The position numbers and the translations under genes are program-made. The notes under the pieces are model-generated. The model had not been told where the DNA came from. It saw only the letters and a list, made by a program, of their open reading frames with translations, and did not search any database. Of a DNA stretch of 64,000 nt, positions 8,763 through 17,141 are shown one piece after another; positions within the stretch are counted from its first letter, which is position 1, and each line of letters starts with the position of its first letter. Source of the stretch: CADEFQ01 sp035433705 (lineage in GTDB: Bacteria; Pseudomonadota; Gammaproteobacteria; Steroidobacterales; Steroidobacteraceae); NCBI GenBank assembly GCA_035433705.1, contig DAORVK010000005.1, forward strand, positions 41,531 to 105,530, given 5' to 3'.

Positions 8763-10036
8763 GTCCGCCTGTTCTTCATGCGATTGAAACCGATGGCGCC
8801 CGCAGTGGTCATCACGAGCGGCAGGGCGAGCGCCAGCTTGCCCGAGCCGCGCTGCCAGTTTTCGAGCAGCTGGTAAGCCAGCATGCCGGCCGGCGGCGCG
8901 AGCATGCCGCGCACGCCCGTGAGCGTGACATGCACGCCCATGTAGTGCTGCGCGCGTCCGCTCGTCGCGAAATCCGTGTGACCGAGGTTCCAGCCAAGAT
9001 TAGCACCGGCCATCGCAAATCCATACGTCAGTGCAGCAAGCCACAGGAGCCACTGCCACTCACCGAACACGGCCACACAATAGAGCGCGACCGCCGCCAC
9101 CAGCGCCCGGCACTGGCGGGCACGGTAGACAATGACATGCTCGCCGTCGAAGTAGCGCGCCCACCAGGGCACGAAGAGCGGCAGGGCAACGAGGGGCAAG
9201 ACCGCGAGCAAGGCGATCTGGCGGCTTCCCGACATCGCGAAATCGTCGGTCAGTATGACGACGAGCTGGGCGACGATCATGAGGTTGCCGCCACCGAACA
9301 GTCCCATCCAGAACATGTACTCACGGAACGAGGGGTCCCTCGCAAGGATCTCGCGCATCATGCGCAGCGAGAAAACCTCGCTCTCCCCTGCCTCCGCGGT
9401 CTCCTCCGCAAGCAGCCGGAATTCACGCCGCACCCGCGCGCGCCGGTACAGATGCGCCGCCGCGAGCCCGCAGAGCGCGGCGCCGCCGTAAAGCCAGCGT
9501 GGGTCGAACGCGCGCGCCTTGAGCGCGGCCCCGGCGAGCGCAGCCGTAGCCGCCACGGCGAGGGAGCTCACGATCACGATGCGGCCGGTGATCCGCGCAA
9601 GTACCTGCCTCGGGTAGTTTGCTGTCCAGACCGCAGTGCGCACTGTGAGAATGCCGGCCCAGATCATGCGGGCCGCGAGTATCGAGATCACGGCGAACAC
9701 GAGCCCTCCGCCAACCCGCGGTGCCAGTCCGATCAGCCCGACGAGCAGCGCAAATAAGGCCTGGAGGCGCGCAAGCAGCTGCACCCGCGCGCGGCCGTGC
9801 GCGATGTTGGCCCAGGCGAAGCTCACGACATTCGAGAAGGCCGGCGCGCCGCTCACGAGCGCCGTGGCGAGATTCACCGCGAAGGGCGACGCCGTTCCCT
9901 GGAACCCGGTTTTCACGAGCACCGCCGCGGTCGCACCCTCGACGAGCCCGAGCGTGAGCCCGATGAGCGCCCAGGGCACGATCTCGCGCCGGAACATGAC
10001 TTCTGCTGATGCGCTCGGCTTGTCCCCTCCCCGCAC
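8759..10036 (-). CDS. MFS-like multi-pass membrane protein
   Basis: The protein has about 425 residues and ten to twelve hydrophobic segments, with an internal cytoplasmic loop (RRARVRREFRLLAEETAEAGE) at mid-length as in major facilitator transporters. The substrate is unknown. The longest start is GTG at 10036; an internal ATG at 9997 (MFRREIVPWALIG) also fits and removes a polar N-terminus. The gene overlaps ilvD by ATGA and follows the EamA gene by 3 bp, so it is clearly in the same operon. Its position beside ilvD and an EamA exporter suggests amino-acid or related metabolite export, but that is inference from context only. Confidence 0.75.
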   Translation of the reverse strand: MRGGDKPSASAEVMFRREIVPWALIGLTLGLVEGATAAVLVKTGFQGTASPFAVNLATALVSGAPAFSNVVSFAWANIAHGRARVQLLARLQALFALLVGLIGLAPRVGGGLVFAVISILAARMIWAGILTVRTAVWTANYPRQVLARITGRIVIVSSLAVAATAALAGAALKARAFDPRWLYGGAALCGLAAAHLYRRARVRREFRLLAEETAEAGESEVFSLRMMREILARDPSFREYMFWMGLFGGGNLMIVAQLVVILTDDFAMSGSRQIALLAVLPLVALPLFVPWWARYFDGEHVIVYRARQCRALVAAVALYCVAVFGEWQWLLWLAALTYGFAMAGANLGWNLGHTDFATSGRAQHYMGVHVTLTGVRGMLAPPAGMLAYQLLENWQRGSGKLALALPLVMTTAGAIGFNRMKNRRT

Positions 10037-10039
10037 GAC

Positions 10040-10918
10040 TCAGCTTCCCGTGTCCGCAAACTTCTTTTCACGCAGCGTGATGATCAGCACGCCGAGGAGC
10101 GTCAACGCCCCGCCAAGCGTGATGCGCGGCGTCAGCGCATCCCCCAGCAGCAGCACGCCGAAGATCACCGAAAACACCGGCGAGAGCACCGTCAGCGGCG
10201 CGATACTGGTGACCGGATAACGCTGCACGAGGAAAAAGTACACCGTGTGCGCAAAGAGGCTCGAGAGTACCGCGGCATAGACGAGCGCGCCCCATCCCAC
10301 CCAGCCGGCCGAAACAAGCGTTGCACGCTGATCGCCCTCGACGACCAGCGACAACGCGAGCAAGAGAGGCCAGCTGATCCATGCGATCCAGGCCTGCAGT
10401 TCGAGCGGCCGCATCGCTGGCAGACGCTTGATGGCAATCAGGCCGAGTGAGCCGATGAAAGCCGCCCCGATCACGAAGCTGAGGCTCAGGCGCTGGCCGA
10501 AGACCGCCGGATCGAAACCCATGACGCACACACCGAGGAAGGCGAGCCCGATGCCGGTCCAGCGACGCCAGCGGACCCGTTCGCCCAGGAGCGCCACCGA
10601 CAGCAACGTCGCAAACGGCACGCCGAGCTGGGAGGCTATCGCCACCGAGGAAATGTTGTCGGCCCGTGCGATCCCGATGAACAGCAGCGCGAAATGCAGG
10701 CCGCCGACGAGCAGGGCAACCACGATGATCGCGCCGGTCGCCTCGCCGTGCCAGCGCAGGAAGGGCAGCGTGAGGAGCGCGACCATGCCAAAACGCAGTG
10801 CCGTGAAGAGCACCGGCGGCATGTCGTCGACGCCGACTTTTGCGACGACGAGGTTCAGCCCCCAGATGAACGTGATGCCGAGGAGATACAGGAAATGACG
10901 TGGCGCAATCGCGATCAT
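10040..10918 (-). CDS. EamA/DMT-family transporter
   Basis: This 292-residue inner-membrane protein has ten predicted helices in two EamA repeats (LLGITFIWGLNLVVAK at the start; SPVFSVIFGVLLLGDALTPR in the second repeat). Family members usually export amino acids or metabolites. The start was set at ATG 10918 (MIAIAPRHFLYLLG), which overlaps the aminopeptidase stop by ATGA; a longer frame would extend far into that gene. The operon context with pepA and ilvD suggests amino-acid efflux, which is inference. Confidence 0.85.
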   Translation of the reverse strand: MIAIAPRHFLYLLGITFIWGLNLVVAKVGVDDMPPVLFTALRFGMVALLTLPFLRWHGEATGAIIVVALLVGGLHFALLFIGIARADNISSVAIASQLGVPFATLLSVALLGERVRWRRWTGIGLAFLGVCVMGFDPAVFGQRLSLSFVIGAAFIGSLGLIAIKRLPAMRPLELQAWIAWISWPLLLALSLVVEGDQRATLVSAGWVGWGALVYAAVLSSLFAHTVYFFLVQRYPVTSIAPLTVLSPVFSVIFGVLLLGDALTPRITLGGALTLLGVLIITLREKKFADTGS

Positions 10919-12315
10919 CCGCAGCGGGCGCGGATGAACCGATAGAGCGCGCGCACGCCCTGCGCTTCGGCCCCGATCGGTCGACCCGGACGCTCCCTGG
11001 CGTTCCAGGCGTAGACGTCGAGATGCAGCCAGCGCGGGCTCGCCGTCACGAAGCGACGCAGGAAGAGCGCGGCCATGATCGAGCCGGCGAACGCGTGCGA
11101 AGCCACATTGTTCAGATCCGCGACCTTGCTCGCGAGGTCCTCGTCGTAACCGGACCAGAGCGGCATCGGCCATAGCGGGTCGTGCTCGCGCTCGGCGTGA
11201 CCGCGCAGGTTCTCGAGCAGCCCGGCATCATTGGAATAAGCCGCGGGTAACTCGGGCCCGAGCGCGGTGCGTGCCGCGCCGGTCAGGGTCGCAAGGTCAA
11301 TCAGCAGGTCCGCGCCGTCCGAGTCTGCAGCCGCAAGGGCATCGGCGAGGACGAGACGCCCTTCAGCGTCGGTGTTGCCCACTTCCACCGTAAGCCCCTT
11401 GCGGGATCGCAGCACGTCGCCTGGGCGATAGGCTGAACCTCCGACCGCGTTCTCGACTGCGGGAATGAGCACGCGCAGCCGCACCGGCGTCTTCGTCTGC
11501 ATCAGCAGATCGGCGAGGGCCAGCACACACGCCGCCCCGCCCATGTCCTTCTTCATCAGCAGCATGCCAGCGGAAGGCTTGAGATCGAGACCACCGCTGT
11601 CGAAGCAGACGCCCTTGCCGACGAGCGTGACGCGGGGCGCGGATGGCTCGCCCCACGACAGGTCGATCAGCCGCGGCGCGCGCGCGCTCGCCCGACCGAC
11701 GGCGTGGATCATCGGGTAACCCGCTGCCAGCGCATCCCCCTCGATGACGTCGATCCCCGCTCCGTGCAGATGCGCGAGTTCGGTGGCCGCGCGCGCCAGT
11801 TCTGCCGGTCCCAGGTCGTTGGCCGGCGTATTGACGAGATCGCGCGCCCGCGCCATCGCGCCGGCGGCAGCGCGGGCATAGCCGACGTCAGCGCCTTCGG
11901 GTGCTGCCAGCATCGAGTGACCGGTGGCCGACGCACTGCGGTAGCGCGAAAAACGATAGGCACCCGTCAACCAGCCGAGGGCAAACTGTGTCGCGGCCTC
12001 GCCGGGCAGCGGGGTCACGACCCGCCAGATGCCCGGCGGCAGACGCTCCGCCAGCGGCGCGGCGTGCCACAGGTTCAAGGCCTTCAGGTCATCCAGATTG
12101 CCGAGGCCGACCAGCGCGCCCTCCGCCCGCCCGTCAGACCCCGGCAACATGAGCACCCGGTGGCGCTCGCCGGCGAACTGGTTCGCGCGCACCCACTGCG
12201 CCACGGCGACAGGGCGATCGGCGAGCCAGCCTTCGACAGCCGCTTCAGGCAGCAACCACAGTGGCAGGGAGCCGGAGGTGGCGGCAGAGATGAGGTCGGC
12301 AGTCACGGATGTCAT
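10915..12315 (-). CDS. M17-family leucyl aminopeptidase
   Basis: This is a cytosolic two-metal aminopeptidase releasing N-terminal residues from peptides. Its 466 residues carry the family signature NTDAEGRL with the metal-binding Asp and Glu, the upstream VGKGVCFDSGGLDLKP block (Lys and Asp ligands) and KKDMGGA. The N-terminal domain is shorter and more divergent than in E. coli PepA, as in other short M17 members. The start was placed at ATG 12315 (MTSVTADLIS); a longer frame from a GTG at 12402 would run through the divergent leu attenuator. It is the first gene of the operon with EamA, MFS and ilvD. Confidence 0.88.
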   Translation of the reverse strand: MTSVTADLISAATSGSLPLWLLPEAAVEGWLADRPVAVAQWVRANQFAGERHRVLMLPGSDGRAEGALVGLGNLDDLKALNLWHAAPLAERLPPGIWRVVTPLPGEAATQFALGWLTGAYRFSRYRSASATGHSMLAAPEGADVGYARAAAGAMARARDLVNTPANDLGPAELARAATELAHLHGAGIDVIEGDALAAGYPMIHAVGRASARAPRLIDLSWGEPSAPRVTLVGKGVCFDSGGLDLKPSAGMLLMKKDMGGAACVLALADLLMQTKTPVRLRVLIPAVENAVGGSAYRPGDVLRSRKGLTVEVGNTDAEGRLVLADALAAADSDGADLLIDLATLTGAARTALGPELPAAYSNDAGLLENLRGHAEREHDPLWPMPLWSGYDEDLASKVADLNNVASHAFAGSIMAALFLRRFVTASPRWLHLDVYAWNARERPGRPIGAEAQGVRALYRFIRARCG

Positions 12316-12353
12316 GGGCTCGCGCGGGCCTGACAGCTTACAGGATCGCCGCG

Positions 12354-12383
12354 TTGACAAGCACTTCCGGCTTGTGGTGTCAT
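12354..12383 (+). promoter_or_regulatory. Probable promoter of the ilvC-leuACDB operon
   Basis: A perfect -35 TTGACA (12354-12359) is followed 18 bp later by TGTCAT (12378-12383). Transcription would then start near 12390, only a few bases before the GTG of the leader peptide, so the leader mRNA may be nearly leaderless. Confidence 0.55.
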
Positions 12384-12393
12384 CGATGGCCTT

Positions 12394-12471
12394 GTGACCC
12401 ACACGATCGCCGCCCTACTTCCGCTCGTCCTTCTGCTCCTTACGGACAGCAGGTGCGGGTCGCGCGTATAG
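12394..12471 (+). CDS. leuL: Leucine-rich leader peptide of the ilv-leu attenuator
   Basis: This 25-codon frame starts at GTG 12394 and ends at TAG 12469-12471. Its core is LLPLVLLLL (codons at 12415-12441): seven Leu in nine positions plus Val and Pro, with one Ile before it. Such a run is the hallmark of attenuation leader peptides, where the ribosome stalls when charged tRNA-Leu is scarce. The start codon is a GTG with no strong Shine-Dalgarno; it overlaps the TGA of a three-codon frame (ATG 12386), so coupling or leaderless initiation is possible. It is directly followed by an antiterminator and a terminator ahead of ilvC. Confidence 0.82.
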   Translation: MTHTIAALLPLVLLLLTDSRCGSRV

Positions 12472-12512
12472 CTTTCAACAGGCGGACGAGCGAAGAATCA
12501 GAACCCCGCACC
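12422..12512 (+). promoter_or_regulatory. Pause and antiterminator pairing elements of the leu attenuator
   Basis: Two perfect complementary pairs lie in the leader. CGCTCGTCC (12422-12430), on the Leu codons, matches GGACGAGCG (12484-12492). GGTGCGGG (12452-12459), at the end of the leader peptide, matches CCCGCACC (12505-12512), which overlaps the 5' arm of the terminator. A ribosome stalled on the Leu codons leaves GGTGCGGG free to capture CCCGCACC, so the terminator cannot form. A ribosome at the TAG covers GGTGCGGG and lets the terminator fold. Confidence 0.78.
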
Positions 12513-12536
12513 GGCCAGGCCGCTGCGGGGTTTTTT
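12502..12536 (+). terminator. Attenuator terminator upstream of ilvC
   Basis: AACCCCGCA (12502-12510) pairs with TGCGGGGTT (12524-12532), closing a 13-nt loop, and the T-tract is at 12531-12536. This is a strong intrinsic terminator 32 bp before the ilvC start, where a terminator makes sense only as an attenuator. Confidence 0.9.
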
Positions 12537-12568
12537 ATGTTTTCACAACCCATGCTGGAGTCGAACTG

Positions 12569-13564
12569 ATGAAGCTGTTCTCGCAGAAAGACGTAGACCG
12601 CAAGGCGCTCTCGGGCGCGCGCATCGCCGTGATCGGTTACGGCAGCCAGGGCCGCGCGCATGCGCTCAACCTGAAGGACAGCGGCTTCGACGTCGTCGTC
12701 GGCGTGCGTCGCGGCGGCGACGGCTGGAAGAGCGCGAAGAAAGACGGCCTCGCGGTCGCCGAGCCAGCCACGGCCGTCATCGGCGCCGGGCTCGTCGCGA
12801 TGCTGACACCCGACCTCACGCAAAAGGCGGTCTACAAGTCGATCGAGAAGAACCTCGCGAAGGGCGTCACCCTCCTGTTCGCGCACGGCTTCAATATCCA
12901 CTTCAAGCAGATCCGGCCGCGCAAGGACCTCGATGTGGTGCTGATCGCGCCGAAGGGCCCGGGCGGTCTCGTGCGTCGCCAGTACCAGCAGGGCCGCGGT
13001 GTGCCCTGCCTCATTGCCGTCTTTCAGGACCCGAGCCGCAAGGCCTTCGCGAAGGCGCTCGCCTATGCGCACGGCATTGGCGGCACGCGCGGCGGGGTGC
13101 TGAAGACCACGTTTGCCGAGGAAACTGAAACCGACCTCTTCGGCGAGCAGGCCGTGCTGTGCGGTGGCACCACCGAACTTGTGGTCAGGGGCTTCGAGAC
13201 ACTCGTCGAAGCGGGCTACCAGCCCGAGGTCGCGTATTACGAGTGCCTGCACGAACTGAAGCTCATCGTCGACCTGCTGCACGAGGGCGGGCTCGCGAAG
13301 ATGCACAAGTACGTCAGCGAAACCGCCAAGTACGGTGACCTGACCCGTGGTCCGCGCATCGTGAACACGGCGACGAAGAAGGAAATGCGCAAGATCCTCA
13401 AGGAAATCCAGCAGGGCAAGTTCGCGCGGCAGTGGATCAGCGAGAACGCGAAAGGCCGCAAGAAGTACGACCGGTTGATGAAGAAGGATCTCACCCACAA
13501 GATCGAGAAGGTGGGCGCCGCGCTGCGCGCGCGCATGCCCTGGTTGTCCGAAGAGCGGGCCTGA
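12569..13564 (+). CDS. ilvC: Ketol-acid reductoisomerase, class I
   Basis: IlvC isomerises and reduces 2-acetolactate or 2-aceto-2-hydroxybutyrate with NADPH and Mg2+ in valine, leucine and isoleucine synthesis. The 331-residue length fits the short class I form. Visible are the Rossmann motif GYGSQGRAHALNLKDSG, the cofactor loop VRRGGDGWKSAKKDG and the Mg-binding region (ETETDLFGEQ ... CLHELKLIVDL). The ATG at 12569 has GGAG eight bases upstream. It is the first structural gene of ilvC-leuACDB and is controlled by the leucine attenuator. Confidence 0.96.
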   Translation: MKLFSQKDVDRKALSGARIAVIGYGSQGRAHALNLKDSGFDVVVGVRRGGDGWKSAKKDGLAVAEPATAVIGAGLVAMLTPDLTQKAVYKSIEKNLAKGVTLLFAHGFNIHFKQIRPRKDLDVVLIAPKGPGGLVRRQYQQGRGVPCLIAVFQDPSRKAFAKALAYAHGIGGTRGGVLKTTFAEETETDLFGEQAVLCGGTTELVVRGFETLVEAGYQPEVAYYECLHELKLIVDLLHEGGLAKMHKYVSETAKYGDLTRGPRIVNTATKKEMRKILKEIQQGKFARQWISENAKGRKKYDRLMKKDLTHKIEKVGAALRARMPWLSEERA

Positions 13565-13582
13565 GGGCCGCGTGGAGCGAGC

Positions 13583-15163
13583 ATGAACAGTCCGGATCAC
13601 GTCCTGATTTTCGACACGACACTGCGCGACGGCGAGCAATCGCCCGGCTGCAGCATGACCCAGCCCGAGAAACTCAGGATGGCCCGTGCGCTCGCGGAGC
13701 TCGGGGTCGATGTGATCGAAGCGGGCTTTCCCGCCGCCTCGCGTGGCGACTGGGAATCCGTGAACGCGATCGCGCGCGAGGTGCACGGCCCGGTGATCTG
13801 CGCGCTCGCGCGTTGTCACCGCGCCGACATCGAACTCGCGGCGAAGGCGCTCAAGGACGCTCCGCGCCACCGCCTGCACGTGTTCCTCGCGACGAGCGCG
13901 ATCCATCGCGAACACAAGCTCAACATGGCCAAGGACGAGATTGTCAGGAGCGCGGTCGAGGGCGTGAAGATCGCGCGCGAGTTCTGCGAGGACGTCGAGT
14001 TCTCGCCGGAGGACGCCTCGCGCACCGAACTCGAGTTCCTCGCCCAGGTCGTGGAGGCGGCGATCGACGCTGGCGCGACCACGGTCAATATCCCGGACAC
14101 GGTCGGCTACACGGTTCCAGATGAGTTTGGCGAACTGTTCCGCTACCTGCGCAAGCACGTCCGCGGCATCGAGCGCGCGCGCCTTTCGGTCCACTGTCAT
14201 GACGACCTCGGCATGGCGGTCGCGAACAGCCTGACGGCGGTCGTCGCGGGGGTGCGCCAGATCGAGTGCACCGTGAACGGCATCGGCGAGCGCGCGGGCA
14301 ACTGCTCGCTCGAGGAAGTGGTGATGGCGCTGAAGACGCGCGAGGCCTTCTTCAACCTGCGCACGAACATCAACACGACGCGCCTCTACCCCACCTCGCG
14401 CCTGTTGTCGAACATCGTGGGCATGCCGATTCCGCGCAACAAGGCGGTGGTCGGCGAGAACGCCTTCGCGCACGAATCGGGCATCCATCAGCACGGCATG
14501 CTCAGGCACCATTCGACCTACGAAATCATGCGGCCCGAGACCGTCGGCCTGTCGCGCTCGAGCCTGGTGCTCGGCAAGCACAGCGGCCGCCACGCGTTCC
14601 GCGAACGCGTGCAGCAACTCGGCTTCGAGCTCGATGAGCTGGAGTTCAACCGCGTGTTTGCCGAGTTCAAGGCGCTCGCCGACAAGAAGAAGGAACTGTT
14701 CGACGGCGACATCGAAGCGCTCGTGTTGCGCGCGGAGGGTTCCGCGACGGGCCCCTGGACAATCGAAGACCTGCAGACCACGGCCGGCGGTGGCGCGCCG
14801 GCGCGCGCCAGCGTGCGTCTGCGCCACGCCGATGGCCACGTCGTCGAGCGCGGCGTAGCCGGCGACGGTCCCGTGGACGCCGCGATCAAATCGATCGAGG
14901 CCGCGACCGGTATCGACGCGGCGCTGCGCAAGTTTGAACTGCGCAGCGTGTCCGCCGGCGAAGACGCCCAGGGCGAGGCGATCGTCTACGTGGAATTCAA
15001 CCAGCGTACCTATCGCGGTTCGAGCGTCAGCACCGACATCGTCGAAGCGAGCGCGCGCGCGTTTCTCGAGGTAGTCAACCGCATCGAGCTCGCCCGCCAG
15101 GCCGGCGCACGCACGCGCGAGGAGCGAACCGGCAACGCGCGCATCGCCCAGGCCGCCGTATGA
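13583..15163 (+). CDS. leuA: 2-isopropylmalate synthase
   Basis: LeuA condenses acetyl-CoA with 2-oxoisovalerate, the first committed step of leucine synthesis. Seen in 526 residues: the DRE-TIM catalytic block DTTLRDGEQSPGCSM, the metal-binding HCHDDLG motif, NGIGERAGNCSLEEV, and a C-terminal LeuA regulatory domain (about residues 390-510) that normally binds leucine for feedback inhibition. The gene follows ilvC by 18 bp and overlaps leuC by ATGA. Confidence 0.96.
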   Translation: MNSPDHVLIFDTTLRDGEQSPGCSMTQPEKLRMARALAELGVDVIEAGFPAASRGDWESVNAIAREVHGPVICALARCHRADIELAAKALKDAPRHRLHVFLATSAIHREHKLNMAKDEIVRSAVEGVKIAREFCEDVEFSPEDASRTELEFLAQVVEAAIDAGATTVNIPDTVGYTVPDEFGELFRYLRKHVRGIERARLSVHCHDDLGMAVANSLTAVVAGVRQIECTVNGIGERAGNCSLEEVVMALKTREAFFNLRTNINTTRLYPTSRLLSNIVGMPIPRNKAVVGENAFAHESGIHQHGMLRHHSTYEIMRPETVGLSRSSLVLGKHSGRHAFRERVQQLGFELDELEFNRVFAEFKALADKKKELFDGDIEALVLRAEGSATGPWTIEDLQTTAGGGAPARASVRLRHADGHVVERGVAGDGPVDAAIKSIEAATGIDAALRKFELRSVSAGEDAQGEAIVYVEFNQRTYRGSSVSTDIVEASARAFLEVVNRIELARQAGARTREERTGNARIAQAAV

Positions 15164-16569
15164 AGACGATGTTCGAGAAGGTGTGGGACCGCCATGTGGT
15201 AGTCCCCGAAACGGCCGACACGCCTGCCGTGCTGTTCATCGACCTGCACCTCACGCACGAGGTCACCTCGCCGCAGGCATTTCAGCTGCTGCGGGAGCGC
15301 AATCTCAAGGTTCGGCGCCCCGACCTGACTCTCGCGACGATGGACCATTCGACGCCCACGCGCACCGAGCAGGTGTTCGGTGGGGCGCCGTTCACGATCG
15401 AGTCGGCAGCGCGGCAGGTTCATCAGCTCGAGAAGAACTGCGCCGAGTTCGGCATCGAGCTGCTCGGCATGCGCCACGAACTGCGCGGCATCGTGCACAT
15501 CATCGGGCCCGAGCTTGGCCTCACGCAGCCGGGCAGCACGATCGTCTGCGGCGACAGCCACACGAGCACGCATGGCGCCTTCGGCGCCCTCGCCTTCGGC
15601 ATTGGCAGCACCGAGGTCGGGCACGTCTTCGCCTCGCAGTGCCTGCTGCAGCGCCGGCCGAAGACGCTGGCGATCGAAATCGCCAACGCGCTTTCGCCCG
15701 GCGTCACGGCGAAGGACCTCATACTCGGCATCATCGGCAGGATCGGCGTCGGGGGCGGCACCGGACACGTGCTCGAATACCGGGGCGCGGCCATCCGGGC
15801 GATGAGCATGGAAGAGCGCATGACCGTGTGCAACATGAGCATCGAGGCCGGCGCACGCGCGGGAATGATCGCGCCCGACGACACGACCTTCGCGTATCTC
15901 GAGGGCCGGCCGCGTGCCCCGCAGGGCGCTGCCTGGCACGAGGCTGTTGCCCGCTGGCGTGAGCTGCCCTCGGACGCCGGCGCCCGCTTCGACTCGAGTG
16001 TGGCCATCGACGCCGCGGCGCTCGAACCGATGATCACCTATGGCACGAACCCCGGTATGGTCGTGCCGATCTCGGCAGCCATTCCCTCACGCACCGGGGA
16101 CCCGGCATTCGACAAGGCGCTTGCCTACATGGGCCTCACGGCAGGCGAACCCATCCAGAACCAGCCGGTCAACGTCGTGTTCCTCGGCAGCTGCACGAAC
16201 GGCCGCATCTCCGATCTGCGCGCAGCCGCGAGCGTCTTGCGCGGCCGCAAGGTTGCAAAGGGCGTGCACCTGCTCATCGTGCCGGGCTCGCAGCAGGTCA
16301 AGCGAGCGGCGGAGCAGGAAGGGCTCGACCGGATCTTTCTCGAGGCCGGCGCCGACTGGCGGGAATCCGGCTGCTCGATGTGTCTTGGCATGAACGGCGA
16401 CACGGTGCCAAAGGGCGAGTACTGCGTCAGCACGAGCAATCGCAACTTCGAAGGCCGCCAGGGCATCGGCGCACGCACCCTGCTCGCCAGCCCGCTCACG
16501 GCGGCGGCCACCGCGATCCGCGGCCGGGTCACCGACCCCCGCGACCTGCTGAACAGGCAAGAGACATGA
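15160..16569 (+). CDS. leuC: 3-isopropylmalate dehydratase large subunit
   Basis: LeuC, with LeuD, isomerises 2- to 3-isopropylmalate using a [4Fe-4S] cluster. It has the normal 469 residues. The three cluster cysteines are visible at about Cys345 (FLGSCTNGR) and Cys405/Cys408 (SGCSMCLGMN); CGDSHTSTHGAFG is the aconitase-family substrate-binding block. It overlaps leuA upstream and leuD downstream, each by ATGA. Confidence 0.97.
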   Translation: MKTMFEKVWDRHVVVPETADTPAVLFIDLHLTHEVTSPQAFQLLRERNLKVRRPDLTLATMDHSTPTRTEQVFGGAPFTIESAARQVHQLEKNCAEFGIELLGMRHELRGIVHIIGPELGLTQPGSTIVCGDSHTSTHGAFGALAFGIGSTEVGHVFASQCLLQRRPKTLAIEIANALSPGVTAKDLILGIIGRIGVGGGTGHVLEYRGAAIRAMSMEERMTVCNMSIEAGARAGMIAPDDTTFAYLEGRPRAPQGAAWHEAVARWRELPSDAGARFDSSVAIDAAALEPMITYGTNPGMVVPISAAIPSRTGDPAFDKALAYMGLTAGEPIQNQPVNVVFLGSCTNGRISDLRAAASVLRGRKVAKGVHLLIVPGSQQVKRAAEQEGLDRIFLEAGADWRESGCSMCLGMNGDTVPKGEYCVSTSNRNFEGRQGIGARTLLASPLTAAATAIRGRVTDPRDLLNRQET

Positions 16570-17141
16570 CCGCCATCCAGACCCTCCGCTCCAGAACCGT
16601 CGTGCTGGCCTCGACCAACATCGACACCGATCAGATCATGCCCGCGCGCTTCCTCACCACAACGACACGGGAGGGGCTCGGAAAGCAGTTGTTCGCCGAC
16701 TGGCGCTACGATGCCAGCGGCGCGCCGAAGCCGGATTTCGTGTTGAACCAGCCGGCTGCAACGGGATGCCTGGTGCTGGTCGCCGGCCGCAATTTCGGCT
16801 GCGGCTCCTCGCGTGAACACGCGCCGTGGGCGCTGGTCGATTACGGCTTCCGGGCCGTCGTGAGCACGGAAATCGCCGACATCTTCCGCAACAACTCGCT
16901 CAAGAACGGCCTGCTTCCTGTGATTGTCGACGGGCAGACGCACGCCTGGCTGATCGCGAATCCCGGCGCCGAAGTCACGATCGATCTCGCGAGTTGCACG
17001 CTCACGATGCCCACAGGCACTGCCGTGAAATTCCCCATCGACCCGTTCGCGCGCTACTGCCTGTTGAACGGTGTCGACGAACTCGGCTACCTCCTCTCGA
17101 AGGACGCCGAGATCACCGCCTACGAACAGCGCCACCGATGA
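16566..17141 (+). CDS. leuD: 3-isopropylmalate dehydratase small subunit
   Basis: LeuD supplies the swivel domain that completes the isopropylmalate isomerase with LeuC. The 191-residue protein has the typical STNIDTDQIMPARFL N-terminal motif and the GCGSSREHAPWAL block that contacts substrate. The ATG at 16566 overlaps the leuC stop (ATGA); an earlier in-frame start would lie inside leuC and is unlikely. Confidence 0.96.
   Translation: MTAIQTLRSRTVVLASTNIDTDQIMPARFLTTTTREGLGKQLFADWRYDASGAPKPDFVLNQPAATGCLVLVAGRNFGCGSSREHAPWALVDYGFRAVVSTEIADIFRNNSLKNGLLPVIVDGQTHAWLIANPGAEVTIDLASCTLTMPTGTAVKFPIDPFARYCLLNGVDELGYLLSKDAEITAYEQRHR

Noticed and set aside
12315..12402. Upstream extension of the aminopeptidase to a GTG at 12402
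   Set aside because: It would overlap the leucine leader and its promoter, and adds residues with no family match.
12440..14839. A long minus-strand open frame of about 800 residues across ilvC and leuA
   Set aside because: It runs antisense to two clearly conserved genes and has the arginine- and histidine-rich composition typical of antisense frames in GC-rich DNA.
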